In this document: piece by piece, positions 46,305 through 53,297 of the stretch | Position numbering within the stretch: the first letter of the stretch is position 1 | Layout of the letters: each line of letters begins with the position of its first letter | Origin: Desulfovibrio sp. JY | GTDB lineage: Bacteria > Desulfobacterota > Desulfovibrionia > Desulfovibrionales > Desulfovibrionaceae | Assembly (NCBI GenBank): GCA_021730285.1 | Contig: CP082962.1 | Span: 1,736,001-1,800,000, forward strand | DNA length: 64,000 bases | Direction of reading: 5' to 3' | Made by a program: the position numbers and the translations under genes | The notes under the pieces: model-generated | Told to the model about the DNA's origin: nothing | Databases searched by the model: none | Seen by the model: only the letters and a program-made list of their open reading frames with translations

Positions 46305-47477
46305 ATGCGTTTTGTCGATGAAGCCTGGATTATCGTTCGCTCGGGCAAGGGCGGACGCGGCGCGGTGTCGTTTCGCCGCGAGAAGTTCATTCCCCGGGGC
46401 GGCCCGGACGGCGGGGACGGCGGCAAGGGCGGCGATGTCGTTTTTCGGGCCGATCCGGATCTGCTCACGCTTTATGACCTGCGCCTGCGGCGCATCTACG
46501 AAGCCCGAAACGGCGAAGGCGGCATGGGCCGCCAGAAAAACGGCAAGGCCGCGGCGGACCTTGTCATCGACGTGCCCGTCGGCACCGAACTTTACGAGTT
46601 GCCGCCCCTGGAGCCTGTGGAACCGGCACCCGAGGACCAGGAAGTTCCGGACGCGCCTACGTTTAAGCCCGTCTACGAGATCGGAAAGGACGAGGTGGAC
46701 GCGGGCGGCGATGAGGCCCCGGTGGAGGTGGAGGAAGAGGAGGTTCCGGAAGAGCCCCTGCTCGTGGACCTGACCACACCGGGCCAGACGTTCGTCGCCT
46801 GCCAGGGCGGGCGTGGCGGCAAGGGCAACCTGCACTTCGCCTCGGCCACCATGCGTACCCCGCGTTTCGCCCAGCCCGGCGAGCCGGGAGAGGAGCGCCG
46901 CATCCGGCTGGTGCTCAAGGTGCTGGCTGATGTCGGCATCATCGGACTGCCCAACGCCGGCAAGTCCACCTTCATCGGGGCCGTGTCCCGGGCCCGGCCC
47001 AAGATCGCGGCCTACCCCTTCACCACGCTCACCCCCAACCTCGGTGTGGTGGAAAACGACTACGGCGATCGGCTGGTGCTGGCCGACATTCCGGGGCTCA
47101 TCGAGGGCGCGCATCTGGGCCATGGCCTGGGGCACCGGTTTTTGCGCCACGTGGAGCGCACGCGGGTGCTGCTGCATGTCGTTTCGGCCGAGGACGCCTC
47201 GCCGGAAGGCATCTTCGAGGCCTTTGCCGTGGTGGACGAGGAGCTGCGCCGCTTCGACCCGGCCCTGGCCGAGCGGCCCCAGATCCGCGTGGTCAACAAG
47301 ATCGACCTGCTCACGCCGGAAGACCTGGCCGTGCGCCGGGAGGCCGCCCATGCCGCCGGCCAGAAGGTCTTTTTCATGTCGGCGCTGACCGGCGAGGGCG
47401 TGGAGGCGGTGCTGGAAGCGATCTGGCTGGCCGTCTGCTCCCGGGACGCGGACGGCAATATCCGGCCCGCTGACTAG
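46305..47477 (+). CDS. obgE: GTPase Obg with an acidic insertion
   Basis: An essential GTPase linked to 50S ribosome assembly and stress signalling, 390 residues. The glycine-rich Obg fold is at the N terminus (FRREKFIPRGGPDGGDGGKGGDV and CQGGRGGKGNLHF). The G domain follows with GLPNAGKST, YPFTTL, DIPGLIEGA and NKID. Between VPVGTELYE and LVDLTTPGQ there is an acidic, Pro/Glu-rich stretch of roughly 55 residues that ordinary Obg proteins lack. CGGAGGGG precedes the ATG. It is not part of the usual rplU-rpmA-obgE cluster here. Confidence 0.95.
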   Translation: MRFVDEAWIIVRSGKGGRGAVSFRREKFIPRGGPDGGDGGKGGDVVFRADPDLLTLYDLRLRRIYEARNGEGGMGRQKNGKAAADLVIDVPVGTELYELPPLEPVEPAPEDQEVPDAPTFKPVYEIGKDEVDAGGDEAPVEVEEEEVPEEPLLVDLTTPGQTFVACQGGRGGKGNLHFASATMRTPRFAQPGEPGEERRIRLVLKVLADVGIIGLPNAGKSTFIGAVSRARPKIAAYPFTTLTPNLGVVENDYGDRLVLADIPGLIEGAHLGHGLGHRFLRHVERTRVLLHVVSAEDASPEGIFEAFAVVDEELRRFDPALAERPQIRVVNKIDLLTPEDLAVRREAAHAAGQKVFFMSALTGEGVEAVLEAIWLAVCSRDADGNIRPAD

Positions 47478-47503
47478 GTTTTCCCCGGTCCGCCCGGCTA
47501 TTT

Positions 47504-47968
47504 TCACCGGCGGCGGGCATGGCCGAAGGCCAGAAAGCTCTTCTTGAAAAAAAGCGGCGCGAAAAGCCGCCACGGCGCGCGCCTCGCGCTGTCGGGAAGC
47601 AGGTGGTGCCAGCGGTAGCCCAGGGAATGGTAATAGGCCCGGGCCTGCGCCAGGAAACCGGTCTCCCCGGCCGCGCAAAGGGCGGCGTCGCGTTGGCAGC
47701 GCGAGGCCGCCATGGCGTCGAAGACCCGTTCATCGAAGCCGTGGCGCGCAAGCATCCGCCGCACGCGCCGGGACTCGGCGTGGCGCGAGAGGGCGTCGCC
47801 AAGGGCCAGCAGGGCGGCGCTTATGGCAAGGCTCGCCGGAACCAAGGCGAGAAGCCTGGCCGTCAGATGGGCATGGGCGGCAAAAAAAACCGCCGCCGCC
47901 AAAAAGAGCGCGGTGACCAGAAGCGGCAGCGGGGCCGCGTGAAAAAGGCGGGTGGAAGGAAGCCTCAC
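47504..47968 (-). CDS. Small membrane protein of unknown function
   Basis: A predicted inner-membrane protein of 154 residues if started at GTG 47968. Two membrane segments are clear (PLLVTALFLAAAVFFAAHA and LLALVPASLAISAALLALG). The cytoplasmic remainder is Arg/His/Ala-rich and includes ARAYYHSLGYRWHHLLPD. An ATG at 48058 would add 30 arginine-rich residues and has a better-placed GGAGAGG. I prefer the shorter form but the start is open. It is divergent from the glycosyltransferase at 48099, and convergent with obgE. Confidence 0.6.
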   Translation of the reverse strand: MRLPSTRLFHAAPLPLLVTALFLAAAVFFAAHAHLTARLLALVPASLAISAALLALGDALSRHAESRRVRRMLARHGFDERVFDAMAASRCQRDAALCAAGETGFLAQARAYYHSLGYRWHHLLPDSARRAPWRLFAPLFFKKSFLAFGHARRR

Positions 47969-48098
47969 GGTATGGTTCGCGCCATGCCTTGGCCGCGCCC
48001 GGCTTGTCAAGCCGCCTCGCCTTGACAGGAGCCGCGATTTCGGATCGACCCGGGCCATGCCCCGCCGCCTCTCCGGCCGGTAAGAAGGATCGTGGACC

Positions 48099-49586
48099 AT
48101 GGCGCATCCCCGCAGCCGCCTGCGCATTGTCGACGAATTGGGCGCGGCCAAGACCCTGGCCCCGGGCCATGAGGTCGTTACCCGGGCTGAAAGCCCGGAC
48201 TGGCTGGTGCTCGGCCTTGGCCCCGATCCGCAGGCGCTTGCCGCGACGCTTCCACCCGGGGCCAGGGTGCGTTATCTGGAGTGCCCGGAATTTCTCGCCC
48301 AGACCGACGCCGCCTGGCGCGCCGCCATTCCGGCCGCCTGGACCCCGCTTGCCTCCTTCGATCCCGCTTTGGTCGCTTGCGCCAACATCTTGCTCTATCG
48401 GCAGGCCGGTACCCTTTTCCCTCGCTTCTGGAGCCCGGTGCGGGCGACGCTGCTGCTGCCGGTTGTGCCGCCGGATGCCCCCGGCCGGGAGAAAATCGCC
48501 CTGCTGCCCCGGGACACGGGCGGGCTGGTCGCCCCGGGCATCACGGCCGGGTTCGAGGCCGAGGGCGTAACGGTGCGCGTCGTGGACCGGGTCGGATTGC
48601 TCGCCTGTCTGGAGCGGGAACGGCCGACCCTCTTTTTTTCCGTCAATTTCGCGGGCCTCGACCGCCACGGCGAGGTCCAGGCGCTCCTGGCCCGGGCCGG
48701 GGTGCCGGTGGTCGTCTGGTGCGTGGACAACCCCTTCCACTGCCTGTCCGGCGTCAAGACGACGGCCTGGCGCGACGTGACCCTGTGCGTGACCGACGAC
48801 TGGTTCGTTGCGCCGCTAAGGCGCCACGGCGCGAGGGCCGTGCATCATCTGCCCCTGGCCGCTGATCCGGCCTTTTTTACGGCCCGGCCCGACCGGTCGG
48901 AGCTTGCCGGCAAGCTTCTTTTCGTCGGCCGCAGCGCCTTCCCGGACAAGGAACTTTTCTTTTCGGGAAACAGGCTCGACCCCGCTCTGTGGGACGAGGC
49001 CATGGCCATGCTGTCACGCGGCGAGCGTCCGGATTTCGGCTGGTGGGAAAAACGGCTCGGCGTCACGTCCCTGTGGCCCGGACGGGATGCCCGGCGCGTG
49101 GGGTACGGCGCGGAAGAGTCGGGCCAGGCCTGGCGACGGCTGGTCATCCGCGAGGCGGCCCGGACCGGAAAACTGGCCGTGTGCGGCGACGCGGCCTGGC
49201 GGGGGCTTGTCGAAGCGCCGTTCGCCTGGTTGCCGCCCGTGCCCTACCACGAGGCGCTCCCGGGGCTCTACGCCTCCGCCCAGGCCGTCGTCGGGGCCGT
49301 CAGCCCGCTTTTGCCCCATGGCCTGACCCAGCGCCATTTCGACGTCTGGGCCGCCGGCGGATGCCTGCTTACCGACCACACGCCCGGACTCGATATCTTT
49401 CCGCCCTATCTGACCGCCCCCATCACCTACCGGACGGCACAAGACATCCCCGACCTGGCCAAACGCCTCAGCCATGACGCCGAGGGCCTCAAAACAGCTT
49501 GGCGCGAACTGATCGCGACCCGCCATACCTACCGCCACCGCATCCGCAGCGTGCTGGAGTGGGTGGCGGAGGAAGGCGGGAGATGA
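48099..49586 (+). CDS. CgeB-like glycosyltransferase family protein
   Basis: A 495-residue protein with the layout of CgeB-type proteins: an N-terminal DUF3880-like half (LFFSVNFAGLDRHGEVQALL; WCVDNPFHCLSG) and a C-terminal glycosyltransferase family 1-like half (PYHEALPGLYASAQAVVGAVSPLLPHGLTQR and AAGGCLLTDHTPGL). Such proteins modify surface glycans, flagella or spore coats in other bacteria, and a flagellin or envelope glycan is plausible here. ATG 48099 lacks a strong ribosome site. A 165-bp repeat element begins right after its stop. Confidence 0.82.
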   Translation: MAHPRSRLRIVDELGAAKTLAPGHEVVTRAESPDWLVLGLGPDPQALAATLPPGARVRYLECPEFLAQTDAAWRAAIPAAWTPLASFDPALVACANILLYRQAGTLFPRFWSPVRATLLLPVVPPDAPGREKIALLPRDTGGLVAPGITAGFEAEGVTVRVVDRVGLLACLERERPTLFFSVNFAGLDRHGEVQALLARAGVPVVVWCVDNPFHCLSGVKTTAWRDVTLCVTDDWFVAPLRRHGARAVHHLPLAADPAFFTARPDRSELAGKLLFVGRSAFPDKELFFSGNRLDPALWDEAMAMLSRGERPDFGWWEKRLGVTSLWPGRDARRVGYGAEESGQAWRRLVIREAARTGKLAVCGDAAWRGLVEAPFAWLPPVPYHEALPGLYASAQAVVGAVSPLLPHGLTQRHFDVWAAGGCLLTDHTPGLDIFPPYLTAPITYRTAQDIPDLAKRLSHDAEGLKTAWRELIATRHTYRHRIRSVLEWVAEEGGR

Positions 49587-49588
49587 AA

Positions 49589-49753
49589 CCGGGGGGAAAC
49601 TTTTCTGTAGAAAAGTTTCCCCCCGGACCCCCTTTCCAAAGACTTTTAGCGGTTACAGGGCATTATCGTTACCGTACCTGTAATCGTTAAAAGTTTTGGG
49701 GAGGGGAGAGCGCGAGAGGGGAACCCTTTTTGAAAAAAGGGTTCCCCTCTCGC
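49589..49753 (-). repeat. 165-bp three-hairpin element, copy 2
   Basis: Same length and parts as the element at 43630, but inverted: the 38-bp palindrome is first (49589-49626), then the inner stem (ACTTTTAGCGGTTACAG with CTGTAATCGTTAAAAGT), then the 42-bp palindrome (49712-49753). It fills the gap between two convergent genes, starting 3 bases after one stop codon. It can serve as a bidirectional terminator. Confidence 0.9.
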
Positions 49754-49786
49754 ATCCTCTTCCATCTTCCCCGTTCACCGTCCTCG

Positions 49787-51055
49787 CTACTTCTCGTCCG
49801 GCAGGAAAACGCGGATGATATCGTCGATCTGGGCTTCGGCTGCGGCGATGATGTCGGGCAGGCGATCCACGGGGATATCCAGGGTGTCCCAGGCGGCCGG
49901 GGACAGCGGCGGGGCGTAGACTTCGCCGCTCGAGCCCAGGCCGAGCGCGCCGGATATGGCGTCCGCCGTGTGGGTGAGGGCCGGCATGGGCATGCCCATG
50001 TGGGAGAGGCTGCCGTGGTGGTGGCGCACAGCCTTTTCCAGGCTTTCCGGAAACCGCCATTTGCGCAGGAGCATGCCCCCGAGGGTGGCGTGGTCGAAGC
50101 CGAACAGCCTTTTTTCGGCCTCGCGCAGCAGGATGCCTTCCCGCCGCGCCAGGGCGATGGCGTGTGTGGCGTGGCGCGCCACGTTGCGATAAAGCACCAG
50201 CCGCCCCACATCATGGAGCAGCCCGGCCACGAAAAGTCTTTCCACGTCGAGCCCGGCCTCGGGTCCGGCCAGGGTCGAGGCGATCACGCCGCAGCTGACG
50301 CTGTGCTTCCAGAAGGCGCGCATGTCCACGAGCCCGCTGGGCAGGTCCTTGAAGATGGCGATGACCGAGATGCCAAGGGCCAACGTGGTAAGCTGGCGGC
50401 TGCCGACGATGGTCACGGCGCGCGACAAGGTGTCCACCTTGACCGGAAAGCCGTAAAAGGCGCTGTTGACCAGGCGCAGGAGCTTGGCGGCCAGGCCCGT
50501 GTCCTTGCCGAGGGCGTCGGCCGCCTCCCGGGCGGTGCTGTTGGGGTCGTTTAACACCTCGTTTATGCGCACGAAGACGTCGGGCAACGAGGTGAGCTTG
50601 GGATCGGACTCGATGATGGCCATGGGGCCGGGCGCGGGCGTTTCCGGGGCGGGCGGCAGCAGGTCCGCCGGCACCGGGCCGGGCAGGGCCAGACCGGCCG
50701 GGCCACGGCAGGCAAGGGTCCCGGCCGCCCGGGTCAGGCAGAGGTCGTACAGCGCGGCCATGGCTGGCTGGTCGAGGTCGGCATGGACGAAACGCGGCCG
50801 CAAAAGCACCTGGGCCGCCTCCAGCGCCTGGCTGTCCGGCGCGGTTTCCGGCGTGTCCTCCGGTATGGGCCAGGCTGCGGCGTCGTCGCTGCAACATACC
50901 GTGGCCGCAGGGATGCCCCAGACCGGAAACAGGCGCAGATGCCGTTCGGTCAGGACGGTTTGCTCCGGCAACAGCAGCGTTCCGTCCTGACGGCACACCG
51001 GCTCGGCCAGGATCATGTCCGCGGCAAGGGCGGCAAGGGGAAGTCGTTTATTCAT
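49787..51055 (-). CDS. HDOD-domain signalling protein
   Basis: A 422-residue protein with a C-terminal HDOD domain (about 160-370), a relative of HD hydrolases that usually lacks catalysis and acts in regulation. Segments are KLLRLVNSAFYGFPVKVDTL, AVTIVGSRQLTTLALG, LLHDVGRLVLYRN and AVRHHHGSL. Parts of the HD metal motif (HDVG) are kept. The N-terminal 150 residues contain a short start resembling the MCP/RRM-type leader seen in Desulfovibrio HDOD proteins, and a proline-rich linker. ATG 51055 is used. The gene is divergent from the deacetylase. Confidence 0.88.
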   Translation of the reverse strand: MNKRLPLAALAADMILAEPVCRQDGTLLLPEQTVLTERHLRLFPVWGIPAATVCCSDDAAAWPIPEDTPETAPDSQALEAAQVLLRPRFVHADLDQPAMAALYDLCLTRAAGTLACRGPAGLALPGPVPADLLPPAPETPAPGPMAIIESDPKLTSLPDVFVRINEVLNDPNSTAREAADALGKDTGLAAKLLRLVNSAFYGFPVKVDTLSRAVTIVGSRQLTTLALGISVIAIFKDLPSGLVDMRAFWKHSVSCGVIASTLAGPEAGLDVERLFVAGLLHDVGRLVLYRNVARHATHAIALARREGILLREAEKRLFGFDHATLGGMLLRKWRFPESLEKAVRHHHGSLSHMGMPMPALTHTADAISGALGLGSSGEVYAPPLSPAAWDTLDIPVDRLPDIIAAAEAQIDDIIRVFLPDEK

Positions 51056-51215
51056 GGCAAGTCCCCGGGAGGCACGCACGGGCAACCCGTTTGCTTCTTG
51101 AGATAAGTATTTACCGCGATTGTCAAGGCATGCGACGCCGACCCGCCATGGCCCCGGAAAACGGGCTGTACATTTTCCGGCCCGCCGCTACCATGCCGCC
51201 GGGAGCGTACACCGT

Positions 51216-52229
51216 ATGGGCAAAAAGCCGCTGGCTGTCGTTATAAGCCTTGATGTCGAGGAAGAGGGACTTTTTTCCGGTTCCTACCCCCGGGAGGGGG
51301 CGGGGCTTTCCAATATCGCCCGACTGCGAAAGCTGGCGTTCCTGCCCCGGGATTTCGACCTGCCACTCACGTTCCTGTGCGACTATCCGGTGGCTGTCGA
51401 CCCGGCCAGCGGGGAAATTATCCTTGACCTCGTCTCCCGCGTCGGCGGCGAGATCGGGGCGCATCTGCATCCCTGGAACACGCCGCCTTTTCCCGACATG
51501 CCCTGGCCCGAACCGGTGTCCACGGCCGTCATGCCCCTGGACGTTTTCCGGGCCAAGCTGGTGACGCTCCAGCGGGCCGTAACCGCCTTTGCCGGCGCCC
51601 CGGCTGTTTCGTTCCGCATGGGCCGGTGGAATCTTTTCAAGCGGGCCATGGCCGTGCTGCCCGAGGTCGGTTTCCTGGTGGATTCGAGCGTTGCCCCGCT
51701 GCGCCATGTGCCGGGCGGGCCGGACCATTTTCGGGCCCCGGCCGATCCCTACTGGCTGCGCCCGGCCGGGCCGGAGGGCAAAAGCCTGCTCGAGGCCCCG
51801 ACCACCCAGGTGCCGCTGGTGCCGGGAACGCCGCGACTGGCCCATGCCCTGGCGAAACGGCTGCCGCCGAAGGCCGGGAATGCGGTGCTTGGGGGATTTA
51901 TGAAAACCGCGACGCTCGGGGTCAATCCGGTCTGGATGCCCGAGGCCACCATGCGACTGGCCGTGCGGACCCACGTCCGGCGCGGCGGCCGGGTGATCAC
52001 GCTCTTCTGGCATTCCTCGGAACTCTTGCCCGGGGCCAGTCCGCATTTTCCGGATGAAGAAGCGGCGACGGCGTTTTTGGCCAAGGTCCGCCGCTTCGCC
52101 GACTGGTTGCGGCGGACCTTCGATGTGCGCGGGACGACGCTGAAAGGGCTTGTCGGTCCGGCTTTTAGCTGGCCTGACCGGAGTTCTCCGGCGACTCGTC
52201 CTTGTAGTACGGGGGATTGGGGCTGCTAG
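51216..52229 (+). CDS. Polysaccharide deacetylase-like protein
   Basis: A 337-residue protein of the NodB/WalW-like deacetylase group. The opening [13 protein letters not shown] gives the metal-binding Asp. [15 protein letters not shown] gives the HxH-type ligands, and [15 protein letters not shown] is the C-terminal catalytic segment. It probably deacetylates an envelope glycan. I prefer ATG 51216 (GGGAG upstream) to an upstream in-frame start. The last 22 codons overlap the 3' end of the convergent GT2 gene by 65 bases, so its C terminus is antisense to that gene's. Confidence 0.8.
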   Translation: MGKKPLAVVISLDVEEEGLFSGSYPREGAGLSNIARLRKLAFLPRDFDLPLTFLCDYPVAVDPASGEIILDLVSRVGGEIGAHLHPWNTPPFPDMPWPEPVSTAVMPLDVFRAKLVTLQRAVTAFAGAPAVSFRMGRWNLFKRAMAVLPEVGFLVDSSVAPLRHVPGGPDHFRAPADPYWLRPAGPEGKSLLEAPTTQVPLVPGTPRLAHALAKRLPPKAGNAVLGGFMKTATLGVNPVWMPEATMRLAVRTHVRRGGRVITLFWHSSELLPGASPHFPDEEAATAFLAKVRRFADWLRRTFDVRGTTLKGLVGPAFSWPDRSSPATRPCSTGDWGC

Positions 52230-52983
52230 ACAGGCCCCGGCCGTTCTTGTCGAAGATGGGGTAGCTTTTGCGGCCCCACTTCTGGAGGCGGAACTGGGCC
52301 GAGGTGGCCAGCACGCCGAGACCGTAGGTGCAGCTGCGGCGGAAATTGATGGACGAGGCTTCCTCGAAATACTTGGTCGGGCAGGACACCTCGCCGATGC
52401 GGAAGCCGAAGTAGACGGTCTGGGCCAGCATCTGGTTGTCGAAGACGAAGTCGTCGGAATTTTCCCAAAGCGGCAGGGTTTCCAGCACCTTCCGGGAGAA
52501 GGCCCGGTAGCCGGTGTGGTACTCCGAGAGCTTGGCCCCGAGCAGCAGGTTCTGGGTCAGGGTCAGGAAGCGGTTGGAAACGTATTTGTACATGGGCATG
52601 CCGCCGCGAAGGGCCGTACCGCCGAGGATGCGCGAGGCGATGACCGCGTCGTATTCGTCGCTGGTCACCAGGTTGGCCATGGCCGGGATGATCTTCGGCG
52701 TGTACTGGTAGTCGGGGTGGACCATGATGACCACGTCGGCGCCGGTCTTCAAGGCCTCGGCGTAACAGGTCTTCTGGTTGCGGCCGTAGCCCCAGTTTTG
52801 TTCGTGGCGGAAGCAGCGCAGGCCAAGCTTCTGCGCCTGCTCGATGGTGTTGTCCCGGCTGCAATCGTCGACGAGAATGACCTCGTCCACAATGTCCTTG
52901 GGAACTTCGTCATAGGTGCGTTCGAGGGTGGAGGCCGCATTGTAGGCGGGCATGACCACCACCACTTTTTTTCCGTGCATCAT
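52165..52983 (-). CDS. Family 2 glycosyltransferase (DPM1-like)
   Basis: A 272-residue cytoplasmic GT2 enzyme. It begins [17 protein letters not shown], has [12 protein letters not shown] for nucleotide binding, HPDYQYTP for the catalytic Asp region, and SRILGG and [10 protein letters not shown] characteristic of dolichol/polyprenyl-phosphate sugar transferases. It could make a polyprenyl-linked sugar for the GT39 membrane protein encoded upstream on the same strand. GGAG precedes the two adjacent ATGs at 52983. Its 3' end overlaps the deacetylase gene. Confidence 0.9.
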   Translation of the reverse strand: MMHGKKVVVVMPAYNAASTLERTYDEVPKDIVDEVILVDDCSRDNTIEQAQKLGLRCFRHEQNWGYGRNQKTCYAEALKTGADVVIMVHPDYQYTPKIIPAMANLVTSDEYDAVIASRILGGTALRGGMPMYKYVSNRFLTLTQNLLLGAKLSEYHTGYRAFSRKVLETLPLWENSDDFVFDNQMLAQTVYFGFRIGEVSCPTKYFEEASSINFRRSCTYGLGVLATSAQFRLQKWGRKSYPIFDKNGRGLSSSPNPPYYKDESPENSGQAS

Positions 52984-53128
52984 GGGTTGTCGCTCCAGAG
53001 GGGATCGCCGGATCGGAAGCGAAACGGCGGAATGCGCCGCGTGTTGCTGTGACGCGGCCAAACGAGGCACTAATCCCGAAATCGGGGTGTCTGTCAACCT
53101 TTGCCGGGGGGAGGAGGGCGAAGAGGGT

Positions 53129-53293
53129 GCGAGAGGGGAACCCTTTTTGAAAAAAGGGTTCCCCTCTCGCGCTCTCCCCTCCCCAAAACTTTTAACGGTG
53201 ATGGGTCTTGTAATGGCAACATCCTGTAACTATTAAAAGTCTTTGGGATGGGGGCCCGGGGGAAACCCTTTCTCCAGAAAGGGTTTCCCCCGG
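53129..53293 (+). repeat. 165-bp three-hairpin element, copy 3
   Basis: The 42-bp palindrome (53129-53170) is identical in plan to copies 1 and 2. The 38-bp palindrome (53256-53293) carries paired changes: AAACCCTTTCT against AGAAAGGGTTT. The centre is divergent, but the inner ACTTTTAA/TTAAAAGT stem is kept. It lies 4 bases past the stop of the minus-strand GT39 gene and upstream of the GT2 gene. Confidence 0.9.
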
Positions 53294-53297
53294 TCTC

